A stretch of DNA of 27,828 nt from CAYSQW01 sp964433135 (GTDB lineage Bacteria; Acidobacteriota; Aminicenantia; Aminicenantales; Aminicenantaceae): contig CAYSQW010000048.1 of assembly GCA_964433135.1 (NCBI GenBank), forward strand, positions 1-27,828, in the 5' to 3' direction. The translations under genes were made by a program, and so were the position numbers. Positions 15,276 to 25,000 of the stretch are shown here, piece after piece. Under the pieces are notes generated by a model. The model had not been told where the DNA came from. It ran no database searches and saw only the letters and a list, made by a program, of their open reading frames with translations. Each line of letters begins with the position of its first letter. Positions within the stretch are counted from its first letter, which is position 1.

Positions 15276-15377
15276 ACGATTTTGAATTCGAAAGATATTC
15301 AGCTTGGAGGAGGTTGAAAATCAATGAATCTTACGATCTCCTTCAATTTGAAAAGGGCGTGAAAACAAACTCCCTAA

Positions 15378-17768
15378 TTATTCATACCTCAAGCTGATAA
15401 CGGGATCGACGGAAGCGGCGCGCAGCGTCTGATAGCTGACCGTCAGCAGGGCGACGGCAAGAGCCGCCAGGCCGGATAGGAAAAAAGGCTCCATCCCCAG
15501 ATCGACCCGGTAGACAAAATTTCGGAGCCAGGTCTTCATGGCGAAATATCCCAGCGGCCAGGATATCAATGCGGAAAGCAGCACCCTTTTGACATATTCC
15601 ATGGAAAGTAAAATAACGATATTGGGTTCTGAGGCTCCCAGAACCTTGCGAATCCCGATTTCTCTGGTTCGGGTTTCTGCCGTATAGGCGGATAGCCCGA
15701 ATAACCCCAGGCAGGCGATAAAAACCGCCAACAGACCGAATGTGCTGAACATCTGTCCCAGTTTCTGTTCTTCTTTATAAGCACGGTCGAAGACATCGTC
15801 GAAAAAAGCGTATTCGAAAGGATATCTCGGGGAAAAGCGGTGCCAGGTATTTTCAATAGAGGCAAGGGTTCGGGGGATATTCGTTCCGCTGATTCTGATC
15901 GATACCCGCCTGCATCGCTCAGGGTTCAGCTGAATTTGAAGCGGTTCGATGGCCTGGTGAACGGAGTGCATATGAAAATCCTTGACGATGCCCACGATGC
16001 GCCCTGGGGATTCCGGACTGCCATACGCTCGGCCGATGGGATTTTCCCACCCGAGGGCTTTCCGGGCGGCCTCATTGATCAGGAAAGCGCTTTGCGCATC
16101 GGTGGGGAAATCCCGGGAAAAATTCCGCCCCGCGGCCAGTTCGAGATCAAAAACATCCAGGAAGTCATAATCGGTATTTAGGGAATAGATGGGAATCTTT
16201 ACGTTTTCGGATTTTCCGGGCCATTTGGCGTTTCTTTTGGATGAGATGCGGTTGGGAAGACTGTTAGACGAAGAGACGTACAGAACGTCGGGAATTTTGG
16301 CTAGATCATTCTTAAAAGCCTGTGATTTTTCTATTATTTTCTGGTCGCGGAGTTGAAGGGTAATAATATGTTCACGATTGAACCCTACATCCATGTTCCG
16401 GATGAAGTGGAGCTGGCGGTGTACGACAACGGTGCTGAGGATAAGAAGGATGGAGACGGAGAACTGGAAGACGACCAGCAGGTTTCGGAACAATGATCCC
16501 CCTTGTTTTCCGGCTCTCAATTTTTTTAAAGCGGCGATGGGGCGTATGCCTGAGATGTAGGCGGCGGGATAGCTTCCCGCGGTCATGCCGACCAAAAGGA
16601 ACACTCCCAGGGAGCCCAATATAAGCCAGGGATTTTTTGTCGGATTGAAGACGATCTCCCGTTCGACATAGTTGTTAAAGGCCGGAAGGGTCAAGGCGCT
16701 AAATCCCGCCGTAAAGCCCATGGATATCAGGGTGAGTAGAGTGGACTCTCCTAAAAACTGCAGAATAAGCTGACTTCTCCTGGCTCCCACCACCTTGCGC
16801 ATCCCGACCTCCTTGGTCCGCTTGGCGGAACGGGCGGTGGCCAGGTTCATGTAATTGATGCAGGCGATGATCAGGATCAGGAAGGCGATGGTGCCGAACA
16901 AAAAAATTGTGGTGATGCTGTTGTTAATGCCGATATCGAAATTGATGTGGGAAAAAAGATGGATCCTTGTCAGTGGCTCGAGAAAGAGACGGGCGGGTTT
17001 TTCCCTGAGCCTCTTCTCTCCGGCCCCTCGGTACTTTTCCAGGAAAGCGGGCAGTTTGCTTTCGAGAAAATCAGGATCGGTGCCTTTTCGCAGCAGGCAA
17101 TAAGAATAATAAGAGCTGAAGCTCCAGTCTTCCAGATCATTGCCCAGGAGCACGGACAGTGATTTAAAGGGGGCGAGCATGTCCATCACGAAATGGGAAT
17201 TTTTCGGCATATCCTTGAAAATCCCCGTCACCTTCATGTCATGTTTTTCCATAAAGGAGATGGTTTTTCCCATGGGATCGTCGTCGCCGAAATATTTTCG
17301 GGCGGTTGATTCGGAAAACAGAATCGAATGGGGATTATCGAGTGCCTTCCCCGCGTTTCCTTTGATGAGACGGATGGAAAACACATCGAAAATCTCCGGT
17401 TCCGCGAAGAAGACATTGTCTTCCATGAAATTTTTATCCTCAAAAGAAATCAGTGCGCTTCCCATCCTGTCTATCATCACCGCTGATTCCACCTCTGGAA
17501 AATCCCTCGTCAGGGCTTGTGACAGGGGAGCGGGTGTTACCGCAAAGGAATCCATTCCCAGATACATGTTGCCATCCTGCTGCTGGGCGATCCGATAGAT
17601 GCGGTCGGCGTTTTCATGCCAGCGGTCGTAGCTCAATTCAAAACGCACATACAAAAATATCAGTATAAAGGCCGTCATTCCTACGGACAGTCCCAGGATA
17701 TTGAGAAAGGAATATCCTTTATTTTTTATGATGCCGCGAAAAGCGACAAGAAAATAGTTTCTCAGCAT
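15378..17768 (-). CDS. Two-module MacB/FtsX ABC transporter permease
   Basis: 796 residues with the duplicated layout of large FtsX-type permeases. A first membrane span (about 20-42) is followed by a periplasmic MacB-core domain (about 45-240) and an FtsX three-helix block (about 280-375, with KEVGMRKVVGAR). After a span near 430 comes a second periplasmic core (about 450-640) and a second FtsX block (about 675-790, with REIGIRKVLGAS). Such proteins usually export or mechanically couple lipoproteins, peptides or antibiotics, using a separate MacB-type ATPase. No ATPase gene is in the neighbourhood, so the partner must be encoded elsewhere. An AGGAGG site precedes the ATG. The gene lies upstream of, but 273 bases from, the M24 gene on the same strand. 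Confidence 0.92.
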   Translation of the reverse strand: MLRNYFLVAFRGIIKNKGYSFLNILGLSVGMTAFILIFLYVRFELSYDRWHENADRIYRIAQQQDGNMYLGMDSFAVTPAPLSQALTRDFPEVESAVMIDRMGSALISFEDKNFMEDNVFFAEPEIFDVFSIRLIKGNAGKALDNPHSILFSESTARKYFGDDDPMGKTISFMEKHDMKVTGIFKDMPKNSHFVMDMLAPFKSLSVLLGNDLEDWSFSSYYSYCLLRKGTDPDFLESKLPAFLEKYRGAGEKRLREKPARLFLEPLTRIHLFSHINFDIGINNSITTIFLFGTIAFLILIIACINYMNLATARSAKRTKEVGMRKVVGARRSQLILQFLGESTLLTLISMGFTAGFSALTLPAFNNYVEREIVFNPTKNPWLILGSLGVFLLVGMTAGSYPAAYISGIRPIAALKKLRAGKQGGSLFRNLLVVFQFSVSILLILSTVVVHRQLHFIRNMDVGFNREHIITLQLRDQKIIEKSQAFKNDLAKIPDVLYVSSSNSLPNRISSKRNAKWPGKSENVKIPIYSLNTDYDFLDVFDLELAAGRNFSRDFPTDAQSAFLINEAARKALGWENPIGRAYGSPESPGRIVGIVKDFHMHSVHQAIEPLQIQLNPERCRRVSIRISGTNIPRTLASIENTWHRFSPRYPFEYAFFDDVFDRAYKEEQKLGQMFSTFGLLAVFIACLGLFGLSAYTAETRTREIGIRKVLGASEPNIVILLSMEYVKRVLLSALISWPLGYFAMKTWLRNFVYRVDLGMEPFFLSGLAALAVALLTVSYQTLRAASVDPVISLRYE

Positions 17769-17928
17769 AAATCCTCCTCATAATTTGGTGTTTCAGATCT
17801 TTCCAATATTATTTAGACGACTGAAATCGCGCTTAGGTTGGCTGTTCAAAGACGAGAATAACAAGACCTCTATCGAGTCTCTATAAATTTATTTAAAAAA
17901 TGGAACCCTCAATTGTGGACGAAAGGTC

Positions 17929-17958
17929 TTGCCAAAATGTTTTATGGAATGATATATG
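17929..17958 (+). promoter_or_regulatory. Candidate promoter for the esterase-like lipoprotein gene
   Basis: TTGCCA (17929-17934) and TATATG (17953-17958) are 18 bases apart, about 75 bases before the ATG at 18034, in an AT-rich stretch of the divergent gap 17769-18033. Nothing else in the gap looks like a gene. Confidence 0.3.
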
Positions 17959-18033
17959 ATATACAATGAATGATATTTCAGGCCGCTTGGATGCACCCAT
18001 TCGTAGCGGCGGTTTTTCCAGGGAGGGATCTTC

Positions 18034-19767
18034 ATGAAAAAAACACCCCAGCACTTATTAATATTTATGACAGCGGCTTTTGCCGCCGTCCTCTTTTTCA
18101 ACGCCTGCGGCTCCGGCCGCAGGTCCGGGGTTCGCTTCACATTCTCTTTCGCCGAAACGGTTAGTGAAAATCCCATTACGGGAAGGATATTCCTTGCCTT
18201 CAGTCCGGACGGTGATCAAGAACCGCGGATTGCCTCTTACAATTCTTCGCGACGTCGAGACGGACGGGTACCCTTTTTTGCGATGGACATCGATCAGCTC
18301 AATCCCGGTGGAACGGCCGTACTCGATGCATCGACGGCGGTGGGCTATCCTCTCGAGAGCCTATGCGATCTTTCGGAAGGGGATTATTTCATTCAAGCCG
18401 TCTTCAATGTGTACACAGAATTCCACCGCTCCGACGGGCATGTCATATGGGCGCACATGGATCAGTGGGAGGGACAGCGTTGGGCGTTCTCACCCGGGAA
18501 TCTCATCAGCGAACCCATGAAAGTTCATATCGATCCGATGCGGAATCAAACCGTGCACCTCGAATTCACCGAGGTGATACCCCCCGTCGAAGTTCCGGAA
18601 GATACGAAGTGGGTCAAGCGGATCAAGATTCAGAGTAAAATGCTTTCAGAGTTCTGGGGACATCCCATCTATTTCGGAGCTACGGTTCTTCTCCCCCGGG
18701 GATATGATGAGAATCCCGATATGCTCTATCCGGTCATTTACATCCAGAATCATTTCAGCCTGGATGCGCCGTGGGGATTTGACGTCGAGGCTCCCGATCC
18801 CGAACAAAAAGATCTGTTTCAGGACATGCGGCGTCGGGCCGGTGGTCGTCGCGAATCCGGATATGAGTTTTACCGATCATGGATTTCGGATGATTTCCCA
18901 CGGATGATCGCCGTCACTTTCCAGCATCCCACTCCTTATTTCGATGACTCCTATGCGGTGAATTCCACCAATAATGGGCCTTACGGGGATGCGATCCTGG
19001 GCGAACTCATTCCGTATCTGGAAGAGAATTTCCGCATGATTTCGGAACCCTATGCCCGCGTGCTGACCGGTGGTTCCACGGGAGGCTGGGAATCTCTGGC
19101 TCTGCAGGTTTACCACCCAGAATTTTTCGGGGGCACCTGGACTTTTTATCCCGATCCCGTTGACTTCAGAAGAAACCTGCTCATCAATATCTATGAAGAT
19201 GAAAACGCCTTCATCGTCCCGGATTCTCCTCCCGGCGCTCCGGAACGAATGTTCCAGCGAACTCCGGATGGGCAGCCCGTTGCCAGCGTCCGGCAGATCA
19301 GCCGGATGGAAGCCGCTTCCGGAAGCCGGGGAAGATCAGGAGCTCAGATCGATATCTGGAACGCTGTTTACGGCCCAGTGGGAGAAGATGGTTATCCCCG
19401 GCGCCTGTGGGACCTTGAAACCGGAGTGATCGATCGAGAGGTGGCGCATTATATGAGGGATAACGGGTATGATCTCAGGCATTACCTCGAGAAAAACTGG
19501 GATCGCATAGGGACTTTTTTGGTGGGAAAGATCAGGGTTTATAATCCGGAGATGGACAGCTTCTATCTTCCTTACGCCGTATATCTTCTCGAAGAATTCT
19601 TGGAAAACACCACGGATCCCTATTACGGGGGAGAAGTGATCCACGGCCGCCCCATGAAAGGGCACGGTTGGCAGCCCATGACCTATGCCGAGCTTGCCCG
19701 GATGATGGCGGATCATATCGCCGGAAACGCTTCCCGGGGAGCTGATACAAGGTGGCGGAATCGGTAG
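18034..19767 (+). CDS. Esterase-like alpha/beta-hydrolase lipoprotein
   Basis: 577 residues with a lipoprotein signal ending in FFNAC (Cys25). An N-terminal beta-rich domain (about 30-185) precedes a hydrolase domain with features of the putative esterase (esterase D-like) family: 'FGATVLLPRGYDENPDMLYPVIYIQNH', nucleophile Ser348 in GGSTGGW, and a late conserved-looking His in MKGHGWQPM (about residues 543-551). The catalytic acid was not assigned. A GGGAGG site precedes the ATG. The probable role is hydrolysis of an ester or acylated substrate at the cell surface; the natural substrate is not apparent. It is divergent from the FtsX-type permease and convergent with the phosphate genes. No related glycoside hydrolase or peptide synthase gene is nearby to suggest a pathway. 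Confidence 0.8.
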   Translation: MKKTPQHLLIFMTAAFAAVLFFNACGSGRRSGVRFTFSFAETVSENPITGRIFLAFSPDGDQEPRIASYNSSRRRDGRVPFFAMDIDQLNPGGTAVLDASTAVGYPLESLCDLSEGDYFIQAVFNVYTEFHRSDGHVIWAHMDQWEGQRWAFSPGNLISEPMKVHIDPMRNQTVHLEFTEVIPPVEVPEDTKWVKRIKIQSKMLSEFWGHPIYFGATVLLPRGYDENPDMLYPVIYIQNHFSLDAPWGFDVEAPDPEQKDLFQDMRRRAGGRRESGYEFYRSWISDDFPRMIAVTFQHPTPYFDDSYAVNSTNNGPYGDAILGELIPYLEENFRMISEPYARVLTGGSTGGWESLALQVYHPEFFGGTWTFYPDPVDFRRNLLINIYEDENAFIVPDSPPGAPERMFQRTPDGQPVASVRQISRMEAASGSRGRSGAQIDIWNAVYGPVGEDGYPRRLWDLETGVIDREVAHYMRDNGYDLRHYLEKNWDRIGTFLVGKIRVYNPEMDSFYLPYAVYLLEEFLENTTDPYYGGEVIHGRPMKGHGWQPMTYAELARMMADHIAGNASRGADTRWRNR

Positions 19768-19846
19768 GAAACGCTTTCGCTCGTTAAAGACAGCGAAGAG
19801 ATGAGAACGCTTTTTATACGGGAGGCATGCTTTTCAGGGAATCGGG

Positions 19847-20530
19847 CTATATGTCGGTGTCTTTATCTTTCGGATTGAAGCCGATCTGATCGAATGGATT
19901 GACTACGCTGGTTATGATGTTGCGCAGGTGGGAGTTGACCCGCTTGAGGCAGCGGGAATAGAAAGCCAGCGTGACCGCGTCGCCCGGCCGGATGTTTTTA
20001 TCGTCCTCTCTAACCAGTCCATATAGCATTTCATCACATGCTTCGTTGATCCAGCTGTATCGGTCGAGAAGTTCGAGGGCCAAGGTCGCATCTCCATCCA
20101 TAAAGCATTTTCGGGTTTGAGTGAATTCCTTCTCCAGAGCATCTTCGAAACGGCACAATTCCTCCTCGTATTTTCCTCCGTGCAGTTTCCCCGGATGAAC
20201 GACGGCCAACTCCACCATGTTTTTGGTGTAGTCTCCTATCCGTTCGATATCGATGATGATGCTGACAAGCCCTAAACCCGAAGGCAAAACTTCCGGGCCC
20301 GAAACCACGAGGTGATTAAATACGTGACGCCGGACCTGCTGCTCATAGCGGTTGACTTCCTGATCCTGGGTTTTGATATCAAGGTCGAGTTCATTGTCTT
20401 CGCGGTGTCGGAGTGATTCCTTGGCTGTTAAAAACATGTCATGGGTCAGGTCCAGCATTTCGAATGAGCGGTGGTAGGCTCGGTCCATCAGCGTGTCTTT
20501 TCTGAATATAGCCAGCCATTTTTTAAACAT
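19847..20530 (-). CDS. PhoU-domain protein
   Basis: 227 residues, an all-helical PhoU-like protein with two three-helix repeats. Recognisable stretches are 'LVSIIIDIERIGDYTKNMVELA' in the first repeat and the acidic/aromatic helix segments that normally bind metal clusters. The start is ATG at 20528-20530, preceded by GGGGG five bases upstream; a TTG codon directly before it is a less likely start. It follows the Na+/phosphate cotransporter gene by only 9 bases. In many bacteria these two domains are one polypeptide, so here PhoU is probably a separate regulator of that cotransporter rather than of a Pst system, of which no gene is visible. Confidence 0.85.
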   Translation of the reverse strand: MFKKWLAIFRKDTLMDRAYHRSFEMLDLTHDMFLTAKESLRHREDNELDLDIKTQDQEVNRYEQQVRRHVFNHLVVSGPEVLPSGLGLVSIIIDIERIGDYTKNMVELAVVHPGKLHGGKYEEELCRFEDALEKEFTQTRKCFMDGDATLALELLDRYSWINEACDEMLYGLVREDDKNIRPGDAVTLAFYSRCLKRVNSHLRNIITSVVNPFDQIGFNPKDKDTDI

Positions 20531-20539
20531 CAAAACCCC

Positions 20540-21682
20540 CTATCTTAAAAAAGTGATGAAAAACAAAGGAATCAGGAAAAAAACGATAATGATATATACT
20601 AAAGGAACGAATCTGTATTTCGTCGAAATCCGGGAAAATTTTTCCGCGATCCCAATCGGTACGAATTTGAACGGCCACCAGATGATAATCCCTGAAAGGT
20701 TGAACAGCAGATGCGAGAAAGCGACGATGATGGCCGCTAAATTTCCGGTGACCAGAGCGGCCAGGATCGCGGTCACGGTGGTGCCGATATTGGCTCCCAA
20801 AGTGTAGGGAAAAATTTGATAGATGGTCAGCAATCCGCCGGCCGCCATGGGAACGGCAAGTGACGTGGTGATCGAGCTGCTTTGCACCATCGCCGTTAAA
20901 AGCAGTCCCACGATGAAAGCCCGTAATGCTGTTTTGAAAAGATAGCGATCGAACCATGCTTCGGCCTTTTTTACAACCAGAACCTTGAGGGATTTGACCA
21001 TCCGGGTCAAAGCCAGCAGCAGAAATACCAAGGAGAAAGCCAACAGGATCCAAGGATGATCTCCGATCAGATGTCTGAGTATCTGGACAGGCGGTTGGGT
21101 CAAAGCTTTTACGGGGCTGAGGAATTCGAGCCCGCCGATATTCTGGAACCGTTCTCCCAGATAAGTGGCGGCACGTCCCAAAAAATTGGTGTAATACTGC
21201 AGAGGGAAAAGGACGATGACGGAGAGGACGTTGAAAAAATCATGCACGAAGGCCGTGGAAACCGCTCTTCGATATTCGATCCTCCGGTTGATCTGAGTGA
21301 GGGAAACCATGGTATTGGTGACGGATGTCCCGATATTGGCACCCATGACGATCGGGATGGCATTGGCTACGTTGAGGGCGCCGCCGGCAACCAATCCCAC
21401 GACGATGGACGTGGTGGAGGATGACGACTGGATGATCGAAGTCGATAGGATACCGATGAAGATTCCAACCAGCGGATTTGTCGTCGTTCGGATAAGCGTC
21501 TCCGCCATTCCTTTTCCGAACAACTTGAGAGATGTCCCCATCAATTCCAGGCTGCAAAGGAACAGGTAGATGAAAAACAACAGAAATATAATATTGAATA
21601 TGAAAATATGGCGTTGGTAGAATTCGTTGATTGGAGCCGGAAATAGTGGCTTTTTTTCTTTTCTCATCCTGCCGCCGAACAT
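20540..21682 (-). CDS. Na+/inorganic phosphate cotransporter (NptA/YjbB type)
   Basis: 380 residues with the inverted duplication of the Na/Pi-cotransporter II family. Each half has a QSSS motif, IIQSSSSTTS (Gln85) and MVQSSSITTS (Gln267), followed by GANIGTSVT and GANIGTTVT. About eight membrane spans are visible. The protein moves phosphate with sodium across the inner membrane; direction (uptake or efflux) is not decided by sequence. It lacks the C-terminal PhoU domain found in many relatives, which is supplied by the next gene. Two start codons are possible, ATG 21682 and ATG 21667; neither has a clear RBS, so the N terminus is uncertain by five residues. Confidence 0.92.
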   Translation of the reverse strand: MFGGRMRKEKKPLFPAPINEFYQRHIFIFNIIFLLFFIYLFLCSLELMGTSLKLFGKGMAETLIRTTTNPLVGIFIGILSTSIIQSSSSTTSIVVGLVAGGALNVANAIPIVMGANIGTSVTNTMVSLTQINRRIEYRRAVSTAFVHDFFNVLSVIVLFPLQYYTNFLGRAATYLGERFQNIGGLEFLSPVKALTQPPVQILRHLIGDHPWILLAFSLVFLLLALTRMVKSLKVLVVKKAEAWFDRYLFKTALRAFIVGLLLTAMVQSSSITTSLAVPMAAGGLLTIYQIFPYTLGANIGTTVTAILAALVTGNLAAIIVAFSHLLFNLSGIIIWWPFKFVPIGIAEKFSRISTKYRFVPLVYIIIVFFLIPLFFITFLR

Positions 21683-21880
21683 TGTTTGTTATGCCGGCTT
21701 GATATATACCATACACCTGTTATTCTGTCCATATTTCTTTCCCACGAATAGACAAAGGCTGGTTCGTGGATTTCCCTTTTCGATCGGAATGGAAGGGCAG
21801 TGAGTCGGACATGTTCTATGTTAAGGGGATGATGAACTCTCCATCCGGAGACACGTATAAATAATTGAAGTGAAAGCCTG

Positions 21881-21901
21881 GCCTTTTTCTGAGAAAAAGG
21901 C
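21881..21901. repeat. 21-base palindrome in the divergent gap
   Basis: GCCTTTTTCT and AGAAAAAGGC are exact complements around a single central G. It sits 23 bases upstream of the -35 box of the kinase promoter. It could form an 8-bp hairpin with a 5-base loop, but its position fits an operator better than a terminator. Confidence 0.5.
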
Positions 21902-21923
21902 TCATTGAAGTCGCCGGGATTCA

Positions 21924-21952
21924 TTGACAATATTAATCTCATATGCTAAAAA
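21924..21952 (+). promoter_or_regulatory. Promoter for the Ser/Thr kinase gene
   Basis: An exact TTGACA (21924-21929) is followed after 17 bases by TAAAAA (21947-21952), preceded by TGC so that it has an extended -10 form. The leader would be about 60 bases. The -10 box is a partial match, so the call is moderate. Confidence 0.5.
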
Positions 21953-22017
21953 AAACCAAACTGGCAAGCAAAGAGAAAATAAGCATCATTACGGACTGAA
22001 CCCCGAGAGAATATTTC

Positions 22018-25000
22018 ATGACCACCAAATGTCCCCGCTGCCGAAGCGATAATCCGGACGGCTCGCATTTCTGCTCGGAATGCGGAGTCCCTATGGAGAG
22101 ACCGGAAGGATCGCGCACGGAAACGGAAACCATCGCCCTCCCTCAGGAAGAACTGCTTAGCGGGATGCTTTTTGCAGGCCGCTTTCAGGTGATCGAAGAA
22201 TTAGGCCGCGGCGGCATGGGGAGAGTTTACAAGGTTTTGGATACCAAGGTCAGGGAGAAGGTCGCTCTTAAACTCATAAAGCCGGAAATCGCCGCCGATT
22301 CGCTCAACCTCCGCCGTTTCAGTCGTGAACTGCGCCTGGCGCGCAGCATCTCCCACCGCAGCATCTGCCGCATGTACGACCTGGGAGAGGCAGAAGGAAC
22401 ATATTACATCACGATGGAGTATGTCGCCGGAGAAGATTTGAAAAGCTTGATTCGAAAAATCGGGCTTCCGCCGCTCAAAAAGGTCCTTTCGTTGTCGAAG
22501 CAGATCTGCAACGGCTTGTCGGAGGCTCACCGCCGGGATATCATCCACCGGGACTTGAAGCCCAGCAATATTATGATCGATATCGAAGGGAACGCCCGCA
22601 TCATGGATTTCGGGATCGCCCGATCGCTTAAAGCGGAGGGTACGGCCGGATCGAATCTGGTGCTGGGAACTCCGGCATATATGTCACCCGAACAGGTGGA
22701 ATCAAAAAACATCGACCGGCAGACGGATCTTTATTCCCTGGGGGTGATCCTGTTCGAACTGGTGACGGGGACGATCCCGTTTCATGGGAACACGCCCGTC
22801 AGCATTGCGGTCAAGCATAAGAAGGAGTATCCTCCGGAGCCGAAGAAACTCAACCCGCTTCTTCCCGAAGAGATGAATCGGGTTATCCTGAAGTGTCTTG
22901 AAAAGGACAAGCGGAGGAGATACCGAAGTGCGGATGAACTCTATGAGGATTTGGATCGACTCGAAAAAAAAGTTGAAACCACGGGCTTGAAACCGGTCAG
23001 GGAACGCAGAGAAGCGACTCGCACAATAATTATTCGAGGTTTGCGTGGACATAAAGTTCTGGTTGCCGTTTTGCTGCTGGTGCTGGTGGCGGCGGCGGTT
23101 TTCCTGGGGAGATTTTTCACGGGGAAGGGGCAGGTGGTTTATGCGGCGGCGAAACCTTCGCTGGCTGTGATGTATTTTGAAAACAATACCGGAGATGAGA
23201 GCTATGATCACTGGAGGAAAGCTCTGGCCGAGCTGCTGATCGCGGATATTTCCCAATCTCAGCACATCCGGGTCATCAGCGCCGCTCGCTTGTACAATAT
23301 CCTCGAACAGATCGGTCAGCTGGATGCACATGCCTATTCCTCCGATGTTCTTAATCAGGTGGTTTCTCATACAGGAGTTGAATACGTTTTGGTGGGGGGG
23401 TTCGCCAAGGCGGGAGATGTATTCCGCGTCAACATCATGCTGCAGGATGCTTCCACGGGAGAAGCCATGGCCTCTGAAAGGACGGAAGCCAAAGGAGAGG
23501 AAAACTTCTTTTCCATGGTGGATGAGCTCACCATGAAGATCAAAGACCATTTCAACCTGTCTTCCAGTGCTATCGCCGATGATATCGATTTGGAAATCGC
23601 CGATATCGCCACGAATTCGCCGGAGGCCATGAGATATTTCACGTTGGGGCGCAGACACCACAGCAATGCCGAATATTCCCAAGCGATAGATATGTACCAA
23701 AAAGCCCTGGAAATCGATAATATGTTTGCCATCTGTTATTACTGGATGTCGCAGTCTTACGGTAATATGGGACACACCGCTGACGAAAAGGAATCGCTGT
23801 TAAAGGCTTTGGGAATGAAAGACAGGCTGTCCGAAAGGGATTACTATCTGATCCGCGCGCAATATTTTAGAACGGCGGAGAGTTCTTACGATGAGGCCTT
23901 GAAAGCATTTCGAAAACTGCTGAGCCTTTACCCCGAAGATCAGGAGGGGAATAATCTTATCGGATTGCTGTTGAAGAATCTGGAAGATTGGGATGAGGCG
24001 GTAGAGCACTTCAATGTCTGTATTCAGTCCCGATATGACAATTTTTTCTATTACGTGAACATGGCGGAAACCTTGGCTGCCAAGGGGGATTATATCCGGG
24101 CCATGAGGCTGTTGGAATCGTATCTGAATAATTTTCGTGATGTGGCATGGGTACACGGGAGCTTGGCCGTCAATTATTTTTGCCAGCAGCGATATGACCT
24201 GGCATTGATGGAAACGGATGATGCGCAGAGGCTCGATGACTCTCACTATCATGTCTATTGGATGAGGGGAGATATCTATCATGCGGGCGGCGATTTTATC
24301 CGAGCGGAGTTGGAATACAGCCATCTTTTAGCCCTGGAGGATCCGGTGGCCCGCCTGTGCGGGCGCAGCCGGCTGGCTTCGCTCTACTTCGCTCAGGGGC
24401 AGCTTCAAAGTGCATTGGAACAGCTTGAACTCGGTCTGCGGGAAGCCGTGGAGCTTAAACTGGAAGACTGGACGCTGTGGCTTCACAACCGGAAAGCTTA
24501 TATGCATCTGAAGACCGGAAATCCCGAGGAGGCGATAAGAATCTGTGAGGATGCCGCCCGGATTGAAGTCAAGGGGCAGAGAGGCGATCTCCAGCGCCGA
24601 TGCCTTTTCTTGAAGGGAATGGCTTATTTGAAAAAGGGAGAGGTCAAAAAGGCGGAAGAATGCACCGCGGTGATGAGATCGGTGATGAAAAATGGGATGA
24701 ATTCCAAAGAGCTGAGATATTATCTCTACCTATTAGGCATGATCCAAATGGAAATGGAAAACCACAAAGGAGCCGCGGCTTATTTTTCCAAAGCCATGTC
24801 CATGGTGCCTCAACAGTTTACCCGTCATCCCTATATCTTAGCCAACGATCAGGCCCTGTTTTTGGACGGCGCGGCTTCCGCAGCCTATCGGGCCGGCAAT
24901 ACCAATGAAGCGAAAGTGCTGTTTGAAGAAATATTGAAACTTACCGTGGGTCGGATTAATTACGGCGACATCTATGTCCAGGCTCACCATAAAATGGGAA

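Larger units (their letters stand above)
21683..22017. other. Divergent gap between phosphate genes and kinase gene
   Basis: No gene is supported. A 92-codon minus frame (21664-21942) runs into the cotransporter start and looks like chance. The gap holds a near-perfect palindrome (21881-21901) and a promoter reading toward the kinase gene (21924-21952), both listed separately. Confidence 0.5.

Noticed and set aside
15324..15362. 13-codon frame after GGAGGAGG in the gap before the M24 gene
   Set aside because: Too short to support; the purine-rich run may be chance and nothing shows conservation or a leader-peptide role.
19768..19846. Possible terminator between the esterase and PhoU genes (TTCGCT/AGCGAA)
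   Set aside because: Only a 6-bp stem with a long loop and no adjacent T-run.
21664..21942. 92-codon minus-strand frame ahead of the phosphate cotransporter
   Set aside because: It overlaps the cotransporter start, has no recognisable domain or RBS, and covers the palindrome and promoter region.
22702..23775. 357-codon minus-strand frame
   Set aside because: It is antisense to the kinase gene, which has a complete set of catalytic motifs.
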